DNA of 64,000 nt from Dermanyssus gallinae (GCA_003439945.1 QVRM01006811.1:598001-662000), one strand, 5' to 3'; positions 22,899 through 35,960 are shown, counted from the first letter of the stretch. Numbers and translations: made by a program. Notes: generated from the letters alone by a model not told the origin.

Positions 22899-23984
22899 TA
22901 TTATTCGACCAAACGATTATATATAGACGGCTGAAGCTAAAATACGCCTGATAAGCACTTTTAGACTTGTTTCTCGAGTACGGAAATCTCGATTACGCAA
23001 TCTCAATCATCCTTCGACCTTTAGAACTATACGTCAGTATTCTGATAGAAGCGGCGCTACTCGTATTTAATGTTAATTGTGCAAAAAACGTATCACTGCA
23101 CGAAATAAAGCTGTTTCCAGTGTCACAAACAACATACCCTAGAAATACCTACTGAGACAATTCTATTGGCTATGCTTCTCTAAAGTTTGTTTTGCCTCAT
23201 TGCTCTCATTTGTTGAAATTCCGCTTTCCTCTTCAATCCTCCAATAGCTTGCTGATTTTGTTTATGTGAGAATATTTCGATACAACGCAGCCGATGTTGA
23301 TTAAACAAAGGGTAGAATTATTGTCAACAACCTTTGCATATTACAGTGAAATAAAAATATAGTTTCTTCGGAAAGCATTAAATGACAACGGCAACAGTGA
23401 TAGAGAGCAACAAAAATCATCGTTGAACTACAAATTCAAAATACCGCTACAAATCGAATATGGGCGTAAATTTTATAACGTCGCTACCGCCTTGGCTATG
23501 ACCGAAAACAATATCCAGCCACAATGTTAGAGCCCAAGAAGGACATGACTATGCACGAGCTCCAATTGTAGAAATCGCCGTGTGTTTTTAACCTGTGAAC
23601 AAGGCAGTGCATAAGCTACTACTAATACTAAGGCATATTTTGTACTGAACCGTTTTGGAAATGCATGGTGCAGCAATTTAAAGGTCTCTTCAATTTTCGG
23701 ATATGCGGCGCATTACTGCTATAATGAGGCAGGCTGCCATCGACCAAAACAGACGTGAAACAGATCTTATAATCTAAAAACAAAAATAGATATATAAATG
23801 TACTGTAAATCTAAACAAACTGTGTCGAGGGTAGGTAACGAACTTAGAAATCGGAACATTGAAACATATGTAACTCACGACTGTCTGAACCGAGATAGCC
23901 AAACAACACGCCAGTAGGCTGTGTAGTTGTCGCATGCGTAACAAGTTTGCATGCCGGATTCCAAAATTCAGAAAAATTAATTGC

Positions 23985-24240
23985 GACCGTTGGGGCTTGG
24001 CAAGGGCAGACGCATGGCGCAACAGCAGCACGTAGGTAGAAAAAGGCCAACTGAGATCAATCGTTTCAAGTCGACGACTGAAGATCGACGATTTAAGTTA
24101 GCCGTGCAGACGTATACTAGATGCCTTCGCGCATCAAGATGCAGCGTAAGAGATCTCTGGGATACTTGCGCTAGGCTCAGTGGTCGCCAAGCTGTGGTCA
24201 GGCCCATCCACAAGTCCCCGGTCGCTCTGCCAGGGTAATG
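23985..24240 (+). pseudogene. Possible Tc1-like transposase N-terminal fragment
   Basis: The frame gives VGRKRPTEINRFKSTTEDRRF followed by a helical segment ending RQAVVRPIHKSPVALPG. The combination G-R-K/P-R ... T-T-x-E-D-R ... about 35 residues ... R-x-x-V-R-x-x-x-x resembles the linker and second helix-turn-helix of Tc1-like transposases. No catalytic Asp triad is visible downstream, and overall similarity is judged by eye, so this is a weak call. Confidence 0.33.
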
Positions 24241-24429
24241 AACCAGCGTTTTCATTTAGCTAACAGCTAGGAAGCGACGACAAGAGCATTCTGTTACACA
24301 CACAAAAACAGTACCACCTTAATCTCATCTTGCTTGATTAATTGTCTGAGAGTAGTAGTAGTAGTAGAGTCCAGCAAATTAAATAGCATAAACTTTCGAA
24401 TTCTCGGCCAATTATGTGGATTAATGGTG

Positions 24430-24430
<1 letters not shown>

Positions 24431-24475
<45 letters not shown>
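24431..24475. repeat. (TA)n microsatellite
   Basis: About 45 bases of TA. Confidence 0.95.
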
Positions 24476-24477
<2 letters not shown>

Positions 24478-25124
24478 CAGAACATTTGAGACAGAAAGTA
24501 AAGAAAAGAGTGAGACATAACGCTTCTCCTTTCGTTACAGCCCAGTGTTTACGCGTATATATAAATATACAATTGAAGTTTGCCGTTCATTTCTCAATTG
24601 CGATTATTGTATACGTAGTCTGCAATAATGCGGATATACTTTCTTCCGTCGAATGGAAAAATCAATTATTGTAGTTGGCTGTAGTGAAAATTCTAATTTA
24701 GAATAAGTTTGACCTCGTCGGTAAGGTCAGCCGACAGATGAAGACTAAACGAGCGAAATCCATAGCGATGCATTTAAGCTTTCTATCGGTGGTGTGATAA
24801 TTCATTCAAAGAATTCTGCCATAAGCCTGCATCGGACTGGCTACTCTTAAATTGGTTCTCATGGTTTTCAATTTAGACAAGGTGAAGGCCGGACTGGATT
24901 GCAATCGGCCACGATCGGACAAAAAGCGGGGAGCACAGGCATCTCGGAAAGAAAGATGGTGCATTACCATCGAACCCCTCATTATCACTATAACTTATGC
25001 TCTCGTATTTCTTAGTCCGAAAAAAATTGCCTAGGGACGCGCCCAATTTATATAGCACTAATCCGTGTATTACCTAACGCTGATTTGGCGTCACGCTAAT
25101 TAATCAGAAAGTTATCGCGGTGGA

Positions 25125-25143
25125 CGGCCACAGGCTGTGGCCG
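25125..25143. repeat. Perfect 9-bp hairpin, 1-base loop
   Basis: CGGCCACAG, G, CTGTGGCCG: a near-continuous palindrome. Confidence 0.75.
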
Positions 25144-25549
25144 CATAGGACACGATCGCCTTTAAACATGGAGAGCCTCTCCGCGCTAAGCAGACGTTCG
25201 AAATTAATCGACCTGCTGTTGTCGATGGCCACGTGATAAGTACAGCGCCTTCACTTCACAGTAACCACGCATCGGCTCACTGTTCGGCTCTGTAACCGAA
25301 ATGGTATAATCATAATTTGTTCATTTATTACTAGAATTACCAGTAGTCATAGCAGCAATCGCTATCCTAGCTAGAATGCGTAATTTACCGCTTAATGTGC
25401 GTCGATGACACTAAAGTAAGACGTCTCTCAGTGGCTAGCAAGAGAAGTAATATTACTAATCTACTAGCCGCAAAATAAAATAATTACCTTATTTCAGTAG
25501 AACTCAGTAAGCGTTCAGCAGACTTTGATTCAGGTCAAAACTAAAATAT

Positions 25550-25570
25550 ATGTGTGTGTGTGTGTGTGTG
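25550..25570. repeat. (TG)n microsatellite
   Basis: About ten TG units. Confidence 0.9.
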
Positions 25571-26654
25571 CACGTAATTTTTTCACTTCAGTTCAATGGC
25601 TTTATCGTATAGCCCTAATTGTCCTAATATCCGTCGCTCTAAACTATGTGCAGAGTTTCGCCAACAAATTGAATAATTCAGTTGGGGACCAACCCGTTCC
25701 TGGAGGAACCATTGAAACGCCTGATTAGGTTATCGACCGCAAGCAACATCTAAACCAACAAGCGACGTGCTATTGCTCTGAAGACCCAATGCGCTTCCGT
25801 CCTCTAGGAGAGCGAGCTTTCTTTACAACAGCTAATCCAATATAAAATATAGCGATCTCATTAATTCGCTGCTCTAAAATGCTTCCATTGATACAATTTC
25901 CATTGGTTCATACTGAATATGAAACAAACGTGCTGACGTCTTCCAGAACTCAAGCTTGCAAAAGGGACGCATCACGTATGTGCTCCCGTATTTTTTGTCT
26001 ACATAAGTAAAACAGGAAACGCAGTGACATGTACACCTTGATGACCGGTAGAAAAAGGGAAGAGTACGAGAAAGAGGGAAAATGACTAGACTTCGCATTA
26101 AGCTCTCGTTACCAACATAATGTTTGGCAGAAAGCCAATGTGAAGGTTCAACAAACAATGTATTACACGTGACACGTACATGAAACGTACACTTGTAAAG
26201 AGTTCTAATGACTTTAATACTAACACGAGCATTGACTAATGCATGTACACACACACACACCCAAACGCACGCAGGTACTCGATGTCGCAGTTGCAAACTT
26301 GCTAGAGAAGAGTTCGTTTAACAACACAGAAGTTAGTTCGTAAAACTCGACCGTCTGATTTGTCCGTATGTACCGGATGTGTGCGGCCAGATTACGCCTT
26401 CTTGCGTCCTTCTTTTCTGCCGCTTGCAAACAATGACAAGAAACGACGATACGCAGAGAGGGAAAACAACAACGGGCAAGCCGGCGAAGTGTGGCCGATT
26501 TTGCGGTTACGCTGTTTAATGGCGTACGAAGGCATGAGTACATGTGTCACTGTGTGTACTCGTATCTCTTGGCAAAGCAACCACAGCATGGCGGCAATGG
26601 TCACAAGAGCGACCGCAGCGCCGATAGCGGTTTCCAGCTGATGGGTCACAAAGC

Positions 26655-26740
26655 TGTGTGCGGCGTGGCCTAGGAGGACTAGTGCGTTAGTCCTGGTTGT
26701 CAAACTACCGGGTTGTGTCGCCGGCTTGATCCCTGTTATT
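26655..26740 (+). mobile_element. tRNA-derived SINE-like unit (box A and box B)
   Basis: TGGCCTAGGAGG at 26666-26677 fits an RNA polymerase III box A and GGCTTGATCCC at 26723-26733 fits box B (consensus GGTTCRANNCC), 45 bases apart, which is within the usual range. The intervening TTGTCAA could derive from an anticodon loop. A second, shorter relative at 46463-46520 shares the GCGGCG..GGCCTA..ACTAGTGCG segment, which supports a dispersed family over a single tRNA gene. Acceptor-stem pairing is not evident. The minus-strand open frame across this unit is probably incidental. Confidence 0.5.
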
Positions 26741-27369
26741 GGACGAATCTTCTCTGAGGGATGCTTATTGAAAATTGACGATAAATCGTACCGCTGAAAG
26801 TCAGCGTTTATGCTGCCAGTTTCTGTTGGAGATGGACTGCTGGGAACCCCCCTCTCCCCCCTCCAAGGTATCTCAACAGGTGCCGTTCCGTCGGTGCATT
26901 CGAGGTGTGTCTCATGACGATTTACCCTGATTTGAACTCCCAAATTACAAAAAGGGCTCCGATGGGCCGAAGGGTTGCAACGTTACAGCTCGCCGCCAGG
27001 TCCCGTGCAACTTGGACGGCTCGGCTGGCCACCCTGGACCACAGTTCCGGAACCGGGCGCTTCGTAGGGAAGTTCATGTGTTCACTCCGCTCATATTGTA
27101 GCTGTTTCCTTCTTCGTCCTATTCTACTTCTGCATTCTGCAACAATAACAACTACCCCTCCTACCATTGCGGCAAATACAGCTATGACTTCTGATGATGC
27201 AGCGTCTGCTGCTGCTGGCGCACTTGGCGTGCGTCCCATTGTCCCCGTAGCTACGGCCGCCGTCAGCAAATTCACTCGCATGGACATGACAGGTCTTCCG
27301 TTTGCCCTTCTTGGGCGCTCGCCCGGGGGCGAGGGGCTACGTGGGCTTACTTGTCTTGGTCCTGTTGGT

Positions 27370-27429
27370 GATCGAAGCCTTACTTATTGCTATGTTGTTG
27401 ATCGAAACCTTACTTATTACTACCTTGTT
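27370..27429. repeat. 30-bp direct tandem duplication
   Basis: GATCGAAGCCTTACTTATTG and ten more bases, followed by a second copy with four or five substitutions. Confidence 0.85.
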
Positions 27430-29037
27430 CCTCCTCTTCGCCTTCTTCTTTGGTTTTTCTCCCACTCGTCCTCGGCTTCTCCCGCCTCTGCCATTAAAAC
27501 CGGAAGTTGCCAAGCCACTCTCGGCAGTGGTCTCGAGGTTTGAATAGCGACCAATATGGCGAGAACCGACCGCCACAATAACGACTGCAATCGACAAGGA
27601 CAGATCGCTGTCAGATTTAAAAACTGTCATGCTATGTTACAGCATGAAAACAGCTGCCTGCATTTGTGCCAGTTAGCAAGCAACACGTTCATCCCTTTGC
27701 GTCCGATTCTCCTAACAATCACTTGCACACGTCTGTATGAGGTTGCGTAGAAATGGCGGTCTGTGTGTGGGGCCAAGTTTTTCAAAAATGCGACACCGAC
27801 GAACTAGAAACTACTACTACTATCAAGTCTATTAAGATTGGAAAGTACCTGCTGAATGGAGGCAGTAACAATTCTGTATTGTTATGCCGAGTTTTTTTTT
27901 AGATTTTTGCTCAGTAACGGCCCACACATAATAATCCGGAGGATTACTAAATTTTTTATGCGAGCTACTAGGCGGTCAAGAGGCTTGTCCCCGAACATTT
28001 TCATATATTTCGCCAGACACTCCAAAACTGAATGGTGGGTGTGGGTGGGTGCGTCGTGAACAATCCGACAAATAGTTCGTAAACCGTGAATAGCGTCTTT
28101 GTTCCGCTCTGTTGTATAGGTACCAGACTCTGCTTCCTTTACAGCCGCGCACTTAGCATCAATGCTGGGAACTGTCGTTTGTGGAACACGATGGAACTTT
28201 ATAATGCCATTGGGGATCCGTCCGGCGCGATGGGCGAGCAGCTGATATTACTATGATTTTTTTTAGACGTTGTTGCTCGGTCGACCATGACTGGTGTTTG
28301 TTTACATTGTACTTTTAGTTACACGTGTGTGTACCTTGGCTTTCACATTGTGCAATGCGGTGGGAATTGTTTGACTATATTCTGGCACTCAACAAATATG
28401 ACCCATTTATTAGGCCTTAAGCGCAATAATACGAATCGGGATAGCCTTAAACCTACACCCAGTGGTACCATGCAAGAGTTGGATTAGTGCTCCCCGAATG
28501 AGCGCCCGGCGGGCCTTAGTGTGTTTACCGCGCATGATTTGTGTCATCAACGTCTACAAATAACCCTGTTCCCCAAAATACAGAGCGTATCGCAATACGA
28601 TTTACAGTTTGCTCTTCATCTTCTTCTTTATAGGTGTCGGTAGGGTCACGCTATGCCACCGCAGATATCCCAATCATGTAGATTAGGGGATCACAAGGTT
28701 TAGTTTTAGTGAGTTTCATAGTCCCACAATCCTAGACGAACGGGTGAGCATTCTGCAGTCCTTTTTTTTTGTTGGGCTCAATCATAGTTTTAGGAAAATC
28801 GCCCCTAGGTGTATGTATACCTAGAAGCCTTCAGGACTTCAGGGCAGGAGACGTAGTGGCTGGCATACTTTTTCTTACTCACCCATAGCGCATATCGACA
28901 GCACATTCACAATCGTCGACCGTTTTGACCTTCGAACAGCAGCAGCAATAGCAGAGCGCCGAGACGATCATCATCGCTCATCATGACCACGAATCGATCG
29001 ACCTCGCTCATCTCGAACGCTCATCATCTGTTGTACG

Positions 29038-29062
29038 TCTATCTATCTATCTATCTATCTAT
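29038..29062. repeat. (ATCT)n microsatellite
   Basis: Six tetranucleotide units. Confidence 0.9.
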
Positions 29063-29278
29063 ATACATATCTAACTTTCTTCCTTTCTATGAGCGCTCTT
29101 TCTTGCTGGTTCGCGTTTGTCTCTTGTGCTGGCATACGCAGCCGACCTGCGTATGAGCCTGAGCAGTGCGGGCGGGCGGGCAGGCAGGATCATCCATCAT
29201 AGAGATGGAACGTGCCGACGATACTGACATCGAGCCAGTCACGTTCTTCTCCGGCTCCTTAAACAAAGCAGCGGCGGC

Positions 29279-29298
29279 GGCGGCGTGATCACGCCGCC
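29279..29298. repeat. 20-bp perfect palindrome
   Basis: GGCGGCGTGATCACGCCGCC is fully self-complementary and follows a (GCG)n run. Confidence 0.85.
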
Positions 29299-29389
29299 CA
29301 CTGTCTTGACCAGCTTTTCAATATCAAACAGAGCGTACAGAGCTCAATATCGGAGCGTTATATATTAAGGACAGGCACAGAGCGATGGC

Positions 29390-29457
29390 AACAACAACAA
29401 CAACAACAACAAAACCAACAACAACAACAACAAAATTAGCAGCAGCTACAGCAGCAG

Positions 29458-29489
<32 letters not shown>

Positions 29490-29529
29490 ACAACAACAAA
29501 AACAACAACAACAGCAGCAGCAACAACAT
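29390..29529. repeat. (CAA)n/(CAG)n microsatellite
   Basis: About 140 bases of CAA with interspersed CAG, AAA and CGA triplets. Confidence 0.92.
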
Positions 29530-31599
29530 AAATAACAAACTTAAAACTACACCAAACAGAATCTAGACGCAGTGCGACGTGTCACACTCAAGTACACATA
29601 CCTTACAAAGAAATGAAGACACTTGGAACAGGATACTATTGTCACCAATAACAAGCACAGCAATATCAATTATTACATGCTGGAATGCACGTTTGACATT
29701 TAAAAAACATCGTAAACGATTTTTAGCTACTACTACCTCTACGTGGATTAAATAGCAGCAATCACGCCTGCTTCCTGTACGACACATAACGTGCCGGGTA
29801 ATTTTCATTATTGAGGCCGTTGCCGAAGACGCGTACACGTTTCTCCTACTAAAACGTATTCCTCCAATAAAAAGATAATTAAAAGCAAGCTTATTACAAA
29901 TCGATAACAAAGCAAAAAAAAGTCATAACGCCTCAACGCAAGAGAACGATTATTACTAGCCGCTTACGAACACCAGACGGCAATCAAATGTAGCCACCTG
30001 CCATTAGTATCTGCATACTCTGCTGCGTTGTATTGCCGCGAACGCATGTTTTAAGAAGAAGGTAAAGTATTAAGATTTATTTTACGATTTTCTAAATTAT
30101 TGGTACGAGGTATGGCTTCTAAGCATTACTGCTATCCTCGTTTCTCTTAACGGGACAGTTTACCAAAGCCACTTTTAGTTGGGAAGCTCTTTATGCAGCA
30201 CCACCAAAAGATGAGCACTTGCAAGTGTGTGCTTGTGGTCCAGCTTCCGAGAACCATAAGGGTAAAAACACGAACTGTCTCGACGACTCGGTGAATGCTG
30301 TGTGTCGTTTCTCTTACAACATGCCTGTTCGCCGACCTTAGGCGATATTTCCAGCTTGCACATTTGGAGGCCCATACTCAGGTTGTGTACGGAAGATCCC
30401 ACTGCGGGTCCATGATCTCGGCGAGCTGCGACAGCTGTTGCAAGAAATCGATTATTACAGCTCACACGTCCTAAAGTCTAGCCGACCCGGAACTACATAT
30501 ATTGCGGGCAAACGTTAGACGTTCTGGTAAGGCTGGCAGCAACTCCCCCAGCCAAATAAACTAAACATAAAAAATCACATTGCAAAAGACTAAAAATGCA
30601 CTAATCCGTGCTAAGAGTGTCATTACTATTACTATTGTTATTTTTGTATAACTGTGATTTTTAGTCCTTGATATGTTGCGTAAAACAACGTTTGTATCCC
30701 TAGGCCCAAACCGAGACGTAAACCCTGTAATGATTATATACTCAAACACTTATCAGTTTGGTGGCAGTCAGCCTTTGACCGTAGCTAGTGATGAGACCCA
30801 TGGAACGTCGAGTTGCTATATTTTGTTTTTTGTAATTTGACTCTCATTGTTCCTAGCAATTTAGAACTTTGTAATGTTGCCTGTTAACTTAAGTTGACAT
30901 GTTGTACTGCTTTTAGATAAGGCAGCAGTACATCAAAGGTCAAACTCCGCGATTTAGTGTACTGGCAAATAAAGTGGTGTTAGCTAAGGGGTAGAACTAA
31001 TCGATTTTTTGCCATCGACTTCTGGCCCAGCGTTTTTTTTAAATAATGCATGCACACGATTTAGCTGCTTGAAAATACTCACATGCGCATATTTTTCCTG
31101 GAAGGTTTCTGGAATGCACTGATGCACATGCATGGCCAGCAGCCTGTGTGACTAGTGTGGAACTAACAAAACCACTAAACTCGAATTCCTTACTACCCTT
31201 CCAGGCTTGGTAACACCTCTGTATTTCTTCGAAGCCGTGGGATTCTCCTTAATTCAGCTATGTCTCCACGTATCGTTCTGCATATTCACATGCACCCAGA
31301 TAGGTCACTGATGCCAAGGTACACACCGTCCTGGAGGAGTGCGTCGAGACCTTGAGGCTGGAGGCTTGACTCCCACCGACACCTCCATCGGCGCCTTGTC
31401 TCGACCACTCTCCTTCGCGTTAACCTCTCCCGTCTGGCGGAAGTCTAGAGCGTCAAAATGACGTCAAACAAGTCAGTTGCCTTTTTTCCATGCTTCCGTC
31501 GTGGCTTGCGTTGCTTCCAGCGGTTAAAGTTACCCTGGAAGATCCGTTAAAATATTAAGCGGATTTAGAACCCTCCGCCACGCCTGTTCAGTCGCCTTC
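29530..31599. other. Non-coding stretch, nothing recognised
   Basis: AT-rich, with short frames only. An imperfect hairpin (GTACTGCT with AGCAGTAC) occurs near 30904-30932. Confidence 0.5.
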
Positions 31600-32900
31600 G
31601 TGCTCATGAGCAACCGTCGTGCTCATGACCTTGCAAGTTTTCCGATTTTCCCCTCCGTTTGCTTGTTCTGCTCCTCCGCTCTCTCCCTCGGGTGCTTTCA
31701 GTCGACCTATATTTAGAGGTTCCTGGTTCTATGGCCACCTTTCCTACGAGATTCCCATAGTTTCTGTACCTTCCCCCTGTAGGAGGGACAGGCCATGCTG
31801 TCTGTGCGATGCCCATCCGTGTCGTAAAACGTGGCACCTCAGTACCTCCGCCTTGCAATCCTTAATCACGTGGGTCGAGATGCCACATTCAAAACAGACC
31901 TACCTCGCAGCTTCAGTCTCTTTGCAGTCTAGGGCTTTATCGCCCGTTTTCTGGCATTTAATTGACCCAACTTAGGGTTTTATGGGCCGGCAGGTCCCTT
32001 GCCACCGTCAGCGGCGCGACCACTAGCTTGCACCATACATCCGCTCTACAAAGCCTTAGTTCACTAGTTCTAATCGTGGCCTCTCTTGGCAAGTGAGTGG
32101 CATCCCTAAGAGCGCCCTCCACATTTTCTTTGTTTAAGAAAGAGGTGCTGAAGCTCTTAAAAGAGGTTTCCTTCACCAATAGCGCCTCCTGCTACGTCCA
32201 AACTCACTGGCCTTCCCGATAAAGACGTGTTACTACCGTCTCGCCTGAAACGGCAATGAGCTTTGTGGCTTTACTGTTGTAAGCACTATGGCCTTTCCCG
32301 GCGCTCAGTTCATCCACTACCAAGACTGAAAAGAATTGCGACGCGAGCTTCCCCAGTAGAACTTTCCAAGGCAGACTATTTACAGACTACCGTTGATGCG
32401 GATACCGGGAACTTGGGAAATGAAGCTCAGGGTGAACAGGGTGAACTTGATATGTTTGATCACCTTATGCGGCCACTACCTTTTCATTGCTTCTGCCTAT
32501 CCCTCAAGTGTCGCTACTTCTTAGATTTCCTCCTCGATTTGCGCTACCACTCTGTCCTCTTCCGTGCTTCGACATCGAGAATACAGCACTTCCCATTCGA
32601 TTATAGATTTCTATGACCTATTATCAACTTTGTTCCTAGGCTGCTTTATTCCATCCGTCTTTATTTGTGTATCTTTTACCGTAGTTCTGTCTCCTTTACA
32701 TTCAGGCGCCCGATACCTTTTTTGAAGATCTTCGACGGGTTTCTCGTCCTCTAAGCGTTGCATCCCACGTGGCTCTGCCTCTACCTTATATTGACGCAAC
32801 TAACCTAATTAGTATCTTAGGAAGTTTTTTGGTCCCCTCTTTCTTCCCCTTTCTCGTGAGAGCGTATGCATCGCAACCTCATTAAATTGTGCTGTTGTCT
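31600..32900 (-). pseudogene. R1-type LINE ORF1 (gag-like, zinc knuckles), heavily decayed
   Basis: On the minus strand a charged, coiled-coil-like region (about 32800-32480) is followed by DATHLPREATIRTSELRL, then KTGDKALDCKE, CFECGISTHVIKDC and DCKAEVLRC, and after a frameshift GHRTDSMACPSYRG. The last blocks are a row of retroviral-type zinc knuckles (Cys-x2-Cys-x4-His-x4-Cys). The final one, with SMACP, closely parallels the third knuckle in the better preserved R1-like ORF1 at 48.9-49.05 kb. Multiple stops and frameshifts make it a pseudogene. No matching ORF2 follows, so it is truncated at the 3' side. Confidence 0.6.
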
Positions 32901-33749
32901 CGCCTGGTCTTATTATACTCTAAATTAAAAAGTAAAATCATTTGTAAATATTAAATTTCTAAATAAATTAACTCTAGGACGGCGCCCTGGAGTTGTTTTT
33001 TCATAACCTCTACTAGGACCTTTGTAGTTCTGCCTGTTTTTTCCCTTCTAACTTCCGACTGCACATCAGTATTCGCGTGAGAGATGGTCAGGTCCGAGAC
33101 CCGTCCCTATTTTCCTCCATTTTATCCTCTGTTCATCTTCCGTTTTCCCACTCGGTTGTCTGGCCCTGCCTAGAAATTGGCAGACCTTCTTACGGTTTAC
33201 AAGGCTGCATCTGCAATACTATATCATCCACTGTCTGGATTGAGGCTGTGCTACATATCTGCATATAACACTAGATTTTCTGCAACTGTGCCGTTTATGG
33301 CACTATTCCACACTTTCCTCTAGTTATTTGAGTACGGTTTTAATTGAGAGGAAAGACGGAACTTTATCTCAAACATATAACGTACATAATACAGTTTGTG
33401 GCAAATGTTGTAGTTAATAAAACAAGACACTATTTTTACGAATAGAAGAGTCGGAGAGATGCCCGATTGCTATTACAACAAAAACAATAATAGGATACAA
33501 TGTCTGCAGTAACGAAGGAATTAATTAACTAACGAAGCGTCATTGCAAGGCATTACAAAAACAAACGAAAACAAAAAGACAAGATAAGTGTACGCTATAT
33601 ATAGATGCGCTTCATCCAATACAAGCAAATTAACACGTGGAGTTGTCATTTAGCGTTGTAGCATCGTAGTGAACGACGTAGAATGAATTAAGGTTTTTAC
33701 ACTGAACGTTATGTTACCATATGATATGCGTCGGCTTTCCAAGTACTCA
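32901..33749. other. Non-coding stretch
   Basis: AT-rich and without recognisable features. Confidence 0.5.
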
Positions 33750-34500
33750 TTAGCGTTCATTTAAGTCAGCGCGCGGCAAAAATATCAGCCTTTCTATTTC
33801 GAAACGTACGGGCCTTAGTAACTGCCATATACACGGTGAATCAGATAGTTCGTACCATAGAAAGTAAGCAATAGACGGACAAAGACCACGTACCCTTTAT
33901 CGTTCAGTGTAGTTACCTCGAAGCTGAACACATCTAGTCCGAAGATCCCAAATAGCTGTTTTACCACGGGCAAAGTATTCAGTCTCCTTACACCCAAAGT
34001 GCTCGTCTACGGCGCATATCACATCATTGTTGCTCTGATTTATCTTTCTGGAGCGGCATTTCCTAAGGTTTCCAAACAGATAATAGTCGCACGTGGTCGC
34101 AAATAATAGTCGTCAGGATATGTGGGCGGGCACATCGTCATGGCGAAACAGCACAGAGCTATTCTGCATCGCAAGCTGTAATGCTATGAATGCGTTCCTT
34201 TAGCTGGTCCAAGAGTGTTGCGGAGTCTTTCCCAGTTATCACCTTCCTGTAAACTACTAGTTAGTTAACAGAATACACTTTGCATTCCAGAAAACACTCG
34301 TCAAAAACTTTCCCACCGAAACATGTATCTTTACTCTCGTGGAAGGCTTTTCGCCGCGTGCGCTTCATAGTAGTATTTTCCTGTTCTCCAGATGAAGTAA
34401 ATCCAGGTTTTGTCGGCGGTCATGAATCGCCCAAAGAATTCTGCGGATTTTTCTCAAAAGTTCCAAATTGCTCTCCGAAATTTATTTTTGTTCAATAGTT
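33750..34500 (-). pseudogene. Mariner-type transposase, catalytic C-terminal part, decayed
   Basis: Reading the minus strand from about 34490: RFMTADKTWIYFIWR (the DETW block around the first catalytic Asp), then a VFWNAK-like block, GKDSATLLDQLKERI, LFRHDDVPAH (second Asp block, usually HDNAPAH), DYYLFGNLRK (third Asp block), DEHFG and a terminal RCVQLRGNY. The order and spacing match the mariner D,D34D core, but there are several stops and frameshifts, and the stretch between the second and third Asp is shortened. The N-terminal DNA-binding half is missing. Terminal inverted repeats were not found with confidence. Confidence 0.68.
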
Positions 34501-35617
34501 AGCTATTTTATTTATTTTTATTCATGCATAAGTTCGGACGCAATATGTGATGTAACGCACCATAGCTAATGGTCATCTCTTCCGTTCTTATCTTCAGCCT
34601 CGGCGGTCAGTCAGTAGGAATCTGTAGACTTTTAACACATATATATATATATATATTCGAAGCAGTCTTTGGCTGTCCAATACGTGGTCCATTTTCGATG
34701 CTACCCATCTGTACTACCTCTTTGAGTAAGGTTATCAATTTGGTATGGGTACGCCGGTGTATTCGCTGCGTAAACAGCATCTATTATAACTTTAATTTCC
34801 ATTGCAGTTAGGCATGTGAAAAAATATTCAATTACATCACGGTACACGCTCTGCTCCATTGTCACTGGAGGGTCTGACATACGTCTTGCACTTGCGCGAC
34901 CTGCTATAAACGCAATTCAATACCAATTCACATAACACTTACTTGGAGCCCCTCCAGAGTTACGCATAGACATGAGAGGAAGACATGAATACAAGCTTTA
35001 CCAATGCGCCATAAGTACTGCTATAAGCAGCCACCGTAGCCCATTAGCAGTTGCGCAAGTGGGTAGGAAAGCAAGTCGTATTTCAGCCTGCTCCATTTTT
35101 GGAGATCAGGGAGTATTGGTTTTTGGTTCCACTTGTTAAGGGTATCTATTTTGCAGATTAGTAGTCGTTCCGTCCTAGGTTTTATGAAGCGGTACCTAGA
35201 AAATAGTTTTTTTTTACTCTTAAATACCAGGGAATTTCTCAAGAAGGAATTTGTATGGTTACTCTGGACGCCGATTAGCCCGTACGATACTGAGCGCCAT
35301 AGCTCTTTGTGTCCTGAGATATTGTCTAATATCTGCCGAGTAGATGCTCGTCACAGGCGATGACGATCACTGTCAGATTGTTTGGGTCTGCAGAGGAATA
35401 GACTTCCGGGGCAATAGCCTATGCTGACCCTACGTCGATCCTTTCCCGTACAGATCCGCCTGACATCCATGGTGTAAAAATAACTCACGTAAACCAGATT
35501 AGAACAACTTGCAATGGCGTAGTAGTAAATACCAGTAATTAGCATGATGATCTCTCGAACAACAACGAGGCTTAAACAGAAAAATAGAGGCTTAGGAACA
35601 ACAAATTAGATAGACCA
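34501..35617. other. Non-coding stretch
   Basis: Includes a short TA run at 34639-34658. No gene is recognised. Confidence 0.5.
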
Positions 35618-35960
35618 CTCTCATGTGGCCAAATGTCTAGGTATAATTCTGCATGAGAATCATTTGCTGCATTTGCGTTTGGGCTGTATCAAACCCAAAT
35701 GACATGCCGTTGTCGCGGCATTCAAACGCAGGAAACGATTAGGTGTCCTTATTTAGCGATTGTTGATTGCACACTATTATTTGTTCTTGCCTATACTGCG
35801 CTACGAGATCCTCATATGGATAACGGAGAAAGAAATCCGTAGAGCCAAAGTTATTGAAAATAATGCGCTATTTACCACTTTTGCCAGACGACGCTATATG
35901 CCTGTCAATGATGCTTATGTTATTCACGAGCAGGACACCGTCATTAAGATACCATGCGTT
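35618..35960 (+). pseudogene. LINE reverse transcriptase C-terminal fragment
   Basis: The plus strand reads LGIILHENHLLHLRLGCIK, AFKRRKRLG, then LLIAHYYLFLPILRYEILIW and a segment with IENNALFTTFARRRY. This pattern (LGV-x-LD ... Y-x-x-L-x-x-P-x-L-x-Y-x-x-x-x-W ... Q/N-x-x-A-L-R) is the thumb region after the palm of Jockey/CR1-type polymerases. Two stops interrupt it. No catalytic palm is present, so it is a small 3' relic. Confidence 0.55.

Larger units (their letters stand above)
22899..26654. other. Mostly unrecognised AT-rich stretch
   Basis: Aside from a possible Tc1-like piece, a TA run, a TG run and a small hairpin, I see no gene. Short frames near 22967-23155 and 25874-26296 carry no recognisable domain. 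Confidence 0.5.
26741..29389. other. Unrecognised stretch
   Basis: Open frames of 100-210 codons occur on both strands between 26392 and 27543. They are Ala/Thr/Leu-rich and show at most one hydrophobic segment, with no domain I can name. GC content is raised at 26950-27550 and 29100-29300. Small repeats inside are listed separately. Confidence 0.4.

Noticed and set aside
24873..25058. Minus-strand frame with a WP..IQSGL block reminiscent of a Tc1 transposase end
   Set aside because: Similarity too short and the residues around the presumed catalytic site do not fit.
26392..26943. 183-codon minus-strand frame with a possible membrane segment
   Set aside because: It overlaps the SINE-like unit, ends in low-complexity sequence and lacks a domain. 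A possible splice donor nearby is not enough.
26905..27543. 212-codon plus-strand frame
   Set aside because: Ala/Thr/Leu-rich, opposed by an open minus frame and without any domain. A 30-bp duplication keeps it open.
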